Below are positions 1-9,763 of a DNA stretch of 64,000 nt, piece by piece. The notes below the pieces were generated by a model. It searched no databases. It was given only the letters and a program-made list of their open reading frames with translations, and was not told where the DNA came from. Every line of letters begins with the position of its first letter. Positions within the stretch are counted from its first letter, which is position 1. Source of the DNA: Telmatactis stephensoni (lineage: Eukaryota; Cnidaria; Anthozoa; Actiniaria; Isophelliidae); the NCBI GenBank assembly GCA_029948255.1, contig JALIZF010001940.1, forward strand, positions 2,665,001 to 2,729,000, given 5' to 3'. The translations under genes were made by a program, and so were the position numbers.

Positions 1-1786
1 TGAAATATGTCATTTTGTTTCTCCAATCACAACAGATCTTGTAGCGTGTTGCTGCTACACTAATGATTACAGTAAAATATTGGATTTTTAAAATGTAAAA
101 ATTTATAGAAATGTTGATCGCGTGAATTTCACAGGTTCTGTACAATTAAAAACAATGTACATAATTGCCGCAGAAATGTTTTTAAAAGTATTCCTAAACT
201 TACCGGATATTATGTATAGAGTGATGGTACTTAACCCGTGAAATACATATTAGACTAATACACATTAGCAGACCCTAATTCCACTGTTTTCTTTTGTGTT
301 TATTTCACTTCTACACTTTGGCTATTAGATTTCGTTTCACGGGTTAAGTGCCATCACTTTACAGTTTACTAAAAAAGAACTTGATGTGTTTCAAAATGTA
401 AAGGCTGAGTGAAATCGGTTCTACAGCAGTTTTTGCAGTCCCATGGGCGGGAAACATCCACACTTGGTTCCTATTTTGTTTGTTTGTTTGTTTTATAGTA
501 TTTGAGGGTATGGGCGTGGGGGGAGGGGTATATATTAAACGAGTAAATAAAAACTACTCTAAAACTACTATATACTGTATCATTCACAAGTGATATTTAC
601 AAATTATCTACAACCAATAATTGTTTATCATGAGTACATTTTCTTCGAATGGAAGTTGATTCGGAGAAATCCGTGGCGTTGACGAGGTTTGAAACCTTAA
701 CTATCTGAGTACCGGCCAGACGCTCTAGCCACTAATTAAAACAGAAAAATATTCCATTTTATCGACGGCGATAAGACTCAGATGCCTTTTAACGGTCAAA
801 TTTCGGACCAGTATTCCCACCCTTCTATTTTAAGGAGTACCCCCAACCCTCGGGCTTACAACGCAGTGAAATTGCACGAAATATTGCACAATTTTGTTCT
901 CCGTGTTAGTTTACCACCTTAAGTTTACGATAAAAATATGCTGCATGTATAGCAGGATTACACATAAAACGTACGCACGCTTAGCGGGAAAAAAGCTCAA
1001 TTTACGTTGGCCAGTCTTCACAATTTTTGTGTTCTTCTTCAGCAACAAATTGTATTCTCAATAATGTTAACATTTGGTGACCTGGAACAGAACAGAAATT
1101 CTGGTGGTCAATAGAATGTGATTTCTATCACAGACAATAGAGCATGCAGTTTGCAGTTATACGTTGCTCCATGCAAGTCTCGATTGTACCTAAAATATAC
1201 TTTAAGGCTAGTTTTGGTAACAGCCAGTGCAGCGAAAACGCAAGAAAATTTCATGGATATTTCTTGCCTTTCACGGGTCATGTGAATGAACAAAAGGTGG
1301 AATACATTAGATGGCCACAATTTTTATGCAAGCGTTTGAATGTCTTACGGGAAATAATCGATATGCGCTTACATCGAGTAAAATATAACTCCGGCTGCGA
1401 ACCAAAACTTTATTAAGAAGCTACAAACAATCGATTCAGTGTAGAGAACTTTCAACAGTTAAAGCACATTTTTTTTACTCTTAAAACAAGTCCTTTAGAT
1501 GTTGTCCAAAGAATAGATTTCCAATAATGACAAGGCATGCGCTCTCGCAACAAAACTACATTAAAACTAAACTTAATCAGGTATTGTTTTGTAGGTGGTC
1601 GGGTAATTCATAGACATGCATTGCCTTTGGACATATTGTCCACCGTCAGTCAATGGAAAAATAAAACGTTCACGTCTGTACTTCTAATTTTTCCAACACC
1701 ACTTTCCTGATGATGGACAATGCGTCAAAAAAGTAGGCATTATCTATATTAACATTATATAAAGTACTTACATTTTGTTGATGTTC
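1..1786. other. Intergenic DNA, no gene seen
   Basis: No convincing coding exon is visible. The short open frames near 1.1-1.4 kb overlap on both strands and show no domain. The stretch holds a palindromic repeat (221-357), a short GTTT run near 475-493, and the 3' flank of the minus-strand ankyrin-kinase-KEN gene. Confidence 0.6.
221..357. repeat. Palindromic MITE-like repeat
   Basis: The left arm (GTGATGG.ACTTAACCCGTGAAA) and the right arm (TTTCACGGGTTAAGTGCCATCAC) are inverted copies separated by an AT-rich loop. The layout suits a small non-autonomous terminal-inverted-repeat element; the family is not identified. Confidence 0.6.
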
Positions 1787-4700
1787 TCACATATTCTTAA
1801 TCTCACGTTCGATCTGTTCTCGTGCATTCCATCCATGTTTCATTACAACTTTATAGACTTCCATCACAAGGTCTGGAAAATACGTTAAGAACACAGAATC
1901 TCTGAGAACCAATTCTCTGAATAACGACGATCGACTGGCGTCTGATGCATGAGCGATGGCGTTCCTTATAAAACGAACAAGTTCCACAATGGAGCCCGTA
2001 TCGTAACGTCTTGGAGGTATTGTGTATGGCTTTCCTTTTTTGCCAGTTTTGACAACGGGTTTCGCCATTTCAGAGTAGATGGTGGGCATGTCTTTGTACC
2101 TAGCATCATCCCACTTGGAATACTTGACGGTAACTGGGGCACTCGCCTCTAAATCGTTTTCGAAGACTGTCAAACGAGGCCTTTTTGCACGTGGGCATTC
2201 GATTTCTGGCTGATCACCAACGGCACTAAGAAAATCCATCTTTTTCTTTTCTGACCAGAACAACGGGTGGTTAAGCAAATCACTTGCAGTTGGACGATTC
2301 TTGTCATCGAAGTCCAACATTTTTTCCACAAGGTCGGAAACGTCTGAAGAAAGAGAATTATTCCATCTTTCCATTCTGTTATTCAATATGTTGTTTTCTC
2401 TTTCAATGAGAATTGTCACTTCACTTTTGCCAGTACAAACAGCAGGATTGAATGGATGCTGTTGCTTTGAAAAAAGGTAGTGGAGGATAAGACCACAGGA
2501 AAAGACATCAGACGACTTTGAATGTTCAGTGGTACTGGACTTAACGACTTCGGGAGCAATCCATCCCCGGGTTCCAACATTGTTATTACCCATCACCGTT
2601 ACAGATAAACCCAAGTCCAGAGGACGACTGAGGCCAAAGTCTGCAATTTTTAGGCAGAGATTGGGATGAGTTTTGTAAAGAATATTACTTGGTTTTAGAT
2701 CGCGATGAATGATGTTTTGGTCATGCAAGTACGTCAGCCCCATCACTACATCTTTAGAGAGATTCGTGCTTTCCGTAGAGTTGTAAACAGCACTTGAAAA
2801 GTAATCGTCAAGATTTCCTTCCATGAGTTCCAGTATTACATATGAAAAGTCTTTGCTTTCGTGGAAAGCAAGATACTGGACAATTTGTTTGCAGTCCGTG
2901 AGCTTGGTAAAGGTTCGAATCTCTCGTTTATCTTCTGGTCTCACCATGCGCAATTTTTCAACTCTCTTGATGGCTACCTCCATGCCATCTTTTCCATTGA
3001 TGCCAGCAAACACATGACCAAATGCCCCTTCAGCTATGTGTTCAGAATACTGCCAATACGTTGTTCCTTCCACGCTTTCGCAATTTCGTCGCCTGGCAAC
3101 TTCAGCAAGTTTACTCTGGAATGTCTTTGAATGAGAAGTCCAGGGTATCACCATTGGTATTTCATTAACACTTGGCGGCTTTGTTAAAAGACTTTTAAGT
3201 GCAGGACAACCATCAACGACATCTAAGCAACATTTACCATCAGCACCAAACCAAAGAAGCTTTTTTGCAAGTTCCCAATGGACTAAAGATTGTATGTCCA
3301 CTTCTTTCGAAGCTGCCTCGGCCTCTAAACGGTCGGCATTCTCACCGAGAAATTCTTGAACATTCTTGCAGGAAAGTCGAAGGCATTCCTCGAGATTAGT
3401 TGGGTTTCTTATTGCTTTAAGAATGATATCAGCTAGAATGGCTTTCCACGTTATCTGGGTGGATTCATCTTTACATACAGCTTTCAGGAGACAAACTAAA
3501 TCTTTCTGTGATTTGTTGCATCTTTCCTCACATGACACTTCAACTAAGGATTTAGAAAGCGCATAGGCCTCTGATTTTATAAGACTGCTCAATATGGAAT
3601 CGCCATTTCTATCACACGCCCATAGGTCAAACCCTTTATCGACAGCAATGCGCCAAAAAGTTAGAGGATCGTCTGTAACATCTGGATAAAAGCAATCGAC
3701 ATTTCCTAGTGCTCGGTTCTGGGCAGCAGCTAGAAGAGGCTGTCTTCCTGTTAAATCCACATCATTAGCGTTTGCTCCAGCATCAACCAACAACTTCACG
3801 GCGCTCCATGTTTTACACCAATGTAAAGGTGTTTCCTCGTTTCGATTTCTGGAATTCAGCAGAGCACCACAGCTCAACAGATACTTGAATATGGTCTCAA
3901 GAACTTCTAGAAACGTGGTCTTGCAATCTTCAGATTGATATCCTTGGGCTGACGGTAGGGACAGAGATGCCCAATAATGAAGAGGTGTATTCAGTTGATT
4001 ATCAATCTTGTTGACAGTAACACTTTTTACGACAACTGAAGAAGAAAACAGTTTCAAGAGCTTTACTGCCTCGCAGAGAAGGGTCGTTTGATAGCTCTCA
4101 TCTTGCAAGTTAAGACCTTCTTGAAAAAGTTCTATCAGCAAGTGAAATACTGACTTTCCATTCTTCTCTGTATCGTTTAGGCTTGTCGGACTTTTAAATA
4201 GAAACCTACTTATCTCTACCATTTGGCGTATTCCTGAAAGTTTAGCCTTTATTCTTGCTTGTTTTATAACACTTGAAAGGAAAAACATCAGAGGCGTTTC
4301 TTGGTTGCAGTTCCTTTTGTAGAATGCCAATCCCAATTTTTGTAGTTTGTTACAAATCTCGGACATGACGCTCGAATCTGAAACATCAAGAAGTGATAGA
4401 GCGAGGTAATGACTGGCAGTGTTCCCATTTTCGTCTGCGGTGTTTGGGTCTGCACCAATCTCAAACAACAGGGATAGCATGTCTGGCAAGTTGGAAAGGG
4501 TAAGTTTATTTTCTTCTATTTCTGCAATGATTCCCTGAATTGTGGTTCTCTTCTTTTGATTATTACCTTGAAAATTAGCAGCGACTTGTAATAATGTTAA
4601 GATATTTTGACTTCCCCATGAAACGTTCAAAATTTGTGGTAATTTGCAAAAAACGCAATTAAGGACTGTTTGGACTATAGCTTGATCTTCGATGCCTGTT

Positions 4701-6844
4701 CGTTTCAAAAAGTCCAATTTTTCATGTAACATACGACTTACATATGTGTTATTTATACAGTGGTACATATAGAAAGATAAGATGCTGACATTAAAATCAT
4801 CTGTAACGTGCAATTGTCCTCCGTTCTCAAGCAGACATAGAGTGGAGTCGTTGGAATGTAATACCGCATCAAACAATGGTGTTCTACCAATGTTGTTCTT
4901 TTGGTTAACCACTGATGACTTTCCTTCCTTTATGAGTATAGAAATGCAGTATTTGTTATTGGTGGCATACATCAAAGCGGAATTTCCTTTCGAATCGGTG
5001 AGATTCACGTCAGCACGGCTGTTAATCAGTTCTAGTGCAATTTGTTCCCTTCCAAGAGCAACAGCGGCCATCAGAAGTGTTTTGCCACTTTCATCTTTAA
5101 AGTTCACATCGGCACCTCTACAAATCATTTCTGTTATCACTTGCTTTCTTTCGTACTTGACAGCTTTTTCCAGAAGTGTTCTACATTCCTTATTTGTCAT
5201 GTTGCAAGCAGTACCTTTTTTAATCAGTTCTACTGCAAATTCTTCTCTTTCCATATCAACAGCTTTTTGCAGTAGCGCTGCATGTTCCTCATTAGTCATG
5301 TTTATGTCAGCATTTCTGTTTATCAGTTCTACTGCAAGGTGAACCATTTCATACCTAACAGCTTTCTCCAGTAACGCTTTACGTTCCTCATTAGTCATTT
5401 TGGCATCAGCATCTCTATTAATGAGCACGACTGCAACTTCTTCCATTTCATTATCGACACTTTTCTGCAGTAGCGTTATCCCTTTTTCGCCAGTAACGTC
5501 GACATTCAAATCTCCACTAATCAATGCTACTTCAATTTTATTCATGTTATCTGTTATTGCTTTATTCAGTAGTGTTTTGCGTTCGGCAACAGTAATGTTG
5601 ACTTTATTAGCACTAATCAATTTTACTGCGACTTCTTCCATTCTACGATCAACAGCTTTATGAAGCAATTCTCTACCTTCCTCACTAGTAATGTGCACAT
5701 CGTCCCTACTTATAAGCTTTAATGCAAATTTGGTCATTTCGTTACCAACAGCTTTCTGCATAAGTGTTTTACATTCTTCATCTGTGATGTCCATATCATC
5801 ACTAGAAGCCAGTTGTGCTGCAAATTCATCCATTTCATACCCGACAGCTTTCTGTAGTAGTGCTTCATTATCATCAATAACTACAACTCCTCTACTAATC
5901 AGTTCTGTGGCAAGTCGATCCATTCTATGACGAAGAGCGTCCTGAAATAATGTCTCACCTTCTTCATCAGTTAACTCAAAATAAGCACCTCCATAAAACA
6001 TCTGAAGTGCAAGTTGCTCCATGCCATCAGCAGCAGCCTTCTGTAATAATGCTTTTTCTTCATTTATTCCGTTAATGTTCACATCCCCTCTAATTATCAG
6101 TTGTTCCGCAAGTCGATCCCTTCTATTATGAAGAGCACCCCGAAGTAGTGTTTCAGCTTCTTCGTTTGTAATATTCTCATCGGCACCCCGAAACATCAGT
6201 TCAATTGCAACTTGTTCCATATCATAATGAACAGCTTTCTGCAGTAGTGTTTTAGCTTCGTCATTAGCAATTTTCTCAACAGCACCACGATAAATCAGTT
6301 CCTTTGCAACTTCTTCCATTTTGTAATCAACAGCTTTCTGCAGTACAGTTTTAGCTTCGTCATTAGCTATTTCCTTAACAGCACCACGATAAATCAGTTT
6401 CAGTGCAACTTCTTCCATTTCATAATTAATAGCTTTCTGCAGAAGTGTTCTAACTTCTTCACCACCAGGAATGTTCATTTCACCACCTCTGTTTATCAAT
6501 TCTAGTGCAAGCTCGGCATTTCGGCATTCGATAGCCTTTATCAAAGCTGTTTCGCCATTATAATTGGCAATGTTCACATCTGCACCATTGTTAATTAATG
6601 CAAGTGCAATCTTCACATTTTGGCAGTTTACAGCTTTTATCAATGCCGATTCACCTTCATTATCTACAATATTGACATAAGGACCTCCATTTATCAATGC
6701 AAGTGCGATGTCGTCATCTCCACATTCAATAGCTGTCATCAACGCTGTGAACTTCGCTGTTTTTTCATCATGCAACTCATCCATATCTGCTTGTAATCCA
6801 GTCATGCTCATCACATCTTCTTCAGCCCTTGAGGACTTCTCCAT
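1787..6844 (-). CDS. Ankyrin-repeat / IRE1-type kinase / KEN endoribonuclease (RNase L-like)
   Basis: A single uninterrupted 1685-residue frame with RNase L domain order. Residues ~31-690 form about 20 tandem ~33-residue ankyrin-like units (pattern TLLQKAV..EMEEVA..LI.RGA). More canonical ankyrin repeats follow to about residue 1100. The kinase domain (~1262-1525) has a glycine loop EGAFG at 1272-1276, a VAIK lysine, HRDLKPSN starting at H1380, and DFG. The C-terminal ~150 residues form a KEN domain: FWSEKKK, then Y1614, R1627, N1628 and H1632, spaced exactly as the IRE1/RNase L catalytic residues. Known for the family: RNase L (741 aa in humans) cuts single-stranded RNA after ankyrin repeats bind 2-5A, while IRE1 uses the same kinase-KEN unit at the ER. 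Here no signal peptide or membrane segment is evident, so a cytosolic sensor RNase is inferred. It is unusual in its large repeat array, lack of introns and intact kinase signature. The ligand is unknown. The start is the first Met of the frame; domain assignment is firm. Confidence 0.93.
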   Translation of the reverse strand: MEKSSRAEEDVMSMTGLQADMDELHDEKTAKFTALMTAIECGDDDIALALINGGPYVNIVDNEGESALIKAVNCQNVKIALALINNGADVNIANYNGETALIKAIECRNAELALELINRGGEMNIPGGEEVRTLLQKAINYEMEEVALKLIYRGAVKEIANDEAKTVLQKAVDYKMEEVAKELIYRGAVEKIANDEAKTLLQKAVHYDMEQVAIELMFRGADENITNEEAETLLRGALHNRRDRLAEQLIIRGDVNINGINEEKALLQKAAADGMEQLALQMFYGGAYFELTDEEGETLFQDALRHRMDRLATELISRGVVVIDDNEALLQKAVGYEMDEFAAQLASSDDMDITDEECKTLMQKAVGNEMTKFALKLISRDDVHITSEEGRELLHKAVDRRMEEVAVKLISANKVNITVAERKTLLNKAITDNMNKIEVALISGDLNVDVTGEKGITLLQKSVDNEMEEVAVVLINRDADAKMTNEERKALLEKAVRYEMVHLAVELINRNADINMTNEEHAALLQKAVDMEREEFAVELIKKGTACNMTNKECRTLLEKAVKYERKQVITEMICRGADVNFKDESGKTLLMAAVALGREQIALELINSRADVNLTDSKGNSALMYATNNKYCISILIKEGKSSVVNQKNNIGRTPLFDAVLHSNDSTLCLLENGGQLHVTDDFNVSILSFYMYHCINNTYVSRMLHEKLDFLKRTGIEDQAIVQTVLNCVFCKLPQILNVSWGSQNILTLLQVAANFQGNNQKKRTTIQGIIAEIEENKLTLSNLPDMLSLLFEIGADPNTADENGNTASHYLALSLLDVSDSSVMSEICNKLQKLGLAFYKRNCNQETPLMFFLSSVIKQARIKAKLSGIRQMVEISRFLFKSPTSLNDTEKNGKSVFHLLIELFQEGLNLQDESYQTTLLCEAVKLLKLFSSSVVVKSVTVNKIDNQLNTPLHYWASLSLPSAQGYQSEDCKTTFLEVLETIFKYLLSCGALLNSRNRNEETPLHWCKTWSAVKLLVDAGANANDVDLTGRQPLLAAAQNRALGNVDCFYPDVTDDPLTFWRIAVDKGFDLWACDRNGDSILSSLIKSEAYALSKSLVEVSCEERCNKSQKDLVCLLKAVCKDESTQITWKAILADIILKAIRNPTNLEECLRLSCKNVQEFLGENADRLEAEAASKEVDIQSLVHWELAKKLLWFGADGKCCLDVVDGCPALKSLLTKPPSVNEIPMVIPWTSHSKTFQSKLAEVARRRNCESVEGTTYWQYSEHIAEGAFGHVFAGINGKDGMEVAIKRVEKLRMVRPEDKREIRTFTKLTDCKQIVQYLAFHESKDFSYVILELMEGNLDDYFSSAVYNSTESTNLSKDVVMGLTYLHDQNIIHRDLKPSNILYKTHPNLCLKIADFGLSRPLDLGLSVTVMGNNNVGTRGWIAPEVVKSSTTEHSKSSDVFSCGLILHYLFSKQQHPFNPAVCTGKSEVTILIERENNILNNRMERWNNSLSSDVSDLVEKMLDFDDKNRPTASDLLNHPLFWSEKKKMDFLSAVGDQPEIECPRAKRPRLTVFENDLEASAPVTVKYSKWDDARYKDMPTIYSEMAKPVVKTGKKGKPYTIPPRRYDTGSIVELVRFIRNAIAHASDASRSSLFRELVLRDSVFLTYFPDLVMEVYKVVMKHGWNAREQIEREIKNM

Positions 6845-9089
6845 TACCTCTATGTTTCGTCAGTAAACAGGATGTTAGAATGTCATTCTTCGATTCTTTA
6901 CAAGCTGAATTTCCATTGGTCTTCGACTCCACCGTTCCATATCCATGTCTGGTATTTTCGTCTGAGCTCCGATAGAATGCATTCTTGGAGTGAAGAAGCA
7001 CTTTAACTAAAATATAACAACATATTTTAAAATAATAATAGCCGGATAAGAAAAAATATCTTGAACATTATAGTATGGATCCACAAAAATTCACCCTGAC
7101 CAGAATTCAACAATTCCCCATAACATGTGCAAGAAATTTTTTTATCCTTTGTGGTGGTGCAGGAATTTTTTTCCCACATGATTTCCTTGCAGGATATTTT
7201 TTTCGAGTAAATTTTTTACAAATTTATATTATTTTAGATTTTTTAGACATTTCGATTTTTACAGTGAAAGCAGCACAAATGTACACCCTAAGTTCCATTT
7301 ATTGTTTTTTATATTCGATATCGTTCTGAAAATACGCTTAAACATACAGGTGTTCCTTTATATGGTAAAGTTTCACAGGAAATTAACCAAAGACTTATGC
7401 TTTTTGTAGGCTTTGAAGAAATGGACAGCTGGCCGGGATGAGTTTATGGGCCAGGAACAGCTGAACAACCAAACCAAAGGGTGCCTAGAAGGGTGTTTTT
7501 GTTGCTTTATGATTCAGTTTACAAATTTTTTATTTCTTGAATAGTTACTTATTTTGTTTGCGTCTGTATGTATATACATGTACCTTTCAGTACGAGGAAA
7601 TTGCTATGAAAAGCTCTTGCAGTGAGTAAAAGCGTGCTTTGTAGTTAGGAATGATTTTAGTTTTTGTGAGCGCAAGGCGCGAGCCGCTCGCTAAAAGATT
7701 TATAGCAAGTGATGTTTTAAAAATATACATGTTTAGGTGTTGCAAGCGTGAAGTGCGACCCGCTTGACAAAGATCTTTAACCACATTTGTTCGCAACTGA
7801 CTGCTTTTGGTTGATTTGCGAGTAGTTTTGCCTTAGGATTTATTTGTGTTTTGGTCGTTTACTTCTCTATATAATATTTAACAATATTAAGCTGCTTGCA
7901 TGAAATTTTTTTCTGGCACTTTTGTTGTGCTCGCTTTTTTTTTTTCTTCATTTAATGCTTTGCTCGAAATTTTTTTTTGGTTATTGCCCAACCCCCCCTC
8001 CCCCTCCCCTCCCCATCAAAAATCTAATGGTCCGCCCCTTACGATCCATTGTTTCAAGAGAGACCTTTAATGTCTAACATTCCTCCTCCATGAATAGAAA
8101 TTAGGGAGATTTAGAACTAAATTTCCCTCATTGCTGGGAGCGAAGCGAGCAGCAATACTATTCTTGATGTGGGATTCCTGTGCGATTTATGACGTCACCT
8201 TAATATTGATCCGCGAACTCGATTTTTATGTACGGTGGTATGTTCATGGCGAGCCTTGACGTCACAGGGATAAATTGGGATTCCTGTGCGATTCCATTCG
8301 AGAGGTTTTATGTTTCTCGAAGTATAAATGAAAATCACAAAATGCTAAGTGATATTTTTTCGAGAGGGCAATGTTCTGTAACGGGTCATTTTGCGTATTA
8401 CTGTTCGAATCGAAGCTCGTCTACGGGCCGAATCAATTCAAGCCAAGATAATAAGTATGAAGTGAGGTCGCGCTGAGAATCTCTGCAATATATTTGGTTA
8501 CCCCATGAAAGAAAATTTTATACTTTGTATGTGATGGAATTGTATTTATCATTCGTTTGATCTAAAGCGTCAAATAGTACAGTAGACAATGCGGTATCTT
8601 TGACCGTGATGCAACGTACAACTAGCTTTTTAAAATCAGTTAGTTTTATAATCATTGCCAACGCTAGCCGTTTGTGATTGTTTGAAAAATTGCTTTTACT
8701 CAGTGCTAAATATTTTGAACTGTGTGTGTCCGACACTGATCCTGGAGAATTATGTTTTGTAGTTCAACATTGAAGGTCAACTAGCAGTGTTCGTCACACA
8801 ACGCACAAGAGATAGACAAGAAACATTTCATATATCAGAGAAAGCGGTGTACTTTCGTGAGTTTTAGGGGAACAGTTCTGCTAACGTGGATACACCAGCT
8901 GTTTTCTGCTCGCAGCACTTCACTTTCTATTAGAAATGGCTAGTACATCTTTAATTTAGAAGCAAAAATCCCCTCATTCATGATGCGAGGGAAATTTCCC
9001 TCATTACTATTCAGGACAGTCAAAACAGTTTTGCACGCAGCTCGGAAAGCTTTTTGACGTTTTTTCAGCCTCGAGAGGTTTAGTAATGC
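6845..9089. other. Intergenic DNA with transposon debris
   Basis: No supported gene. Around 7.1-8.04 kb are runs of GAATTTTTTT-type sequence and a terminal TCTAATGGTCCGCCCC motif. Both resemble the ends and interior of the GGGGCGGATCC element family found elsewhere in the window, so this is probably a decayed copy. The 6.85-7.07 kb part is the presumed promoter and leader of the minus-strand RNase L-like gene. A duplicated GGGATTCCTGTGCGATT lies near 8.17 and 8.28 kb. Confidence 0.4.
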
Positions 9090-9439
9090 ATCAGTCAATT
9101 GAAACCCCGGCCCCTCAACCCCCGGGGAGGGCTGGGGAATTAACACACTATAGCCGGGGATTTAATGCTGTTTTAACAGCATCAATCCACGGGAGGGCGG
9201 GAGAATTAACAGCTTTATAAAATAGCCAGGAATTTACCGGGGACTTTAACACTTGCCGGAAGACTGGGCCGAGGATCGTGAAAAATGAGTGAGCCTGGAA
9301 ACAAGAGTGTAATGCATCCAAAATGACTGCCAACATCTTGCATGAAGAACGGTGTCAAAAAGTACACTTTATATACGTTTTTAAACATATTTATGTTTTT
9401 TAAAGTAAACGATTATTGAACTTTTTTGTTTCTACTATA

Positions 9440-9763
9440 GACACTTATCACGTTATCGTGACATTATAAAATATTTGATTTATTGGAAAAAACGAATTCA
9501 GTATCAAATTCATCACATCGATATTAGTAAAATTGCAGAGTTTCGTAAAGATTATCCTTAAACTGATGAAGTTATGAATTTTTTAAGCTAAATATTGTGA
9601 AATAATGTGGAATTTTTGTAAAGAAATGTATGTGTTTAACATGATAACGAGGCTCGCCATGCATGCCATGCCCTACCCCATACATTTCTTTGTAAAAATG
9701 CTAAGTTTAAAAAATTCATGATAAATTAAATTATTTATAATGTCATGCCAGTGTGATAAGGGT
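9440..9763. repeat. MITE with ACCCTTATCACG ends
   Basis: The ends read GACACTTATCACG and TGTGATAAGGGTC in inverted orientation. The interior (TATCAAATTCATCACAT.GATATTAGTAAAATTGCAGAGTTTC) is shared with the larger element at 16685-17781, so both belong to one family. Confidence 0.6.

Noticed and set aside
4782..5342. 186-residue plus-strand frame
   Set aside because: Antisense shadow of the ankyrin repeats; the repeat structure explains the lack of stops.
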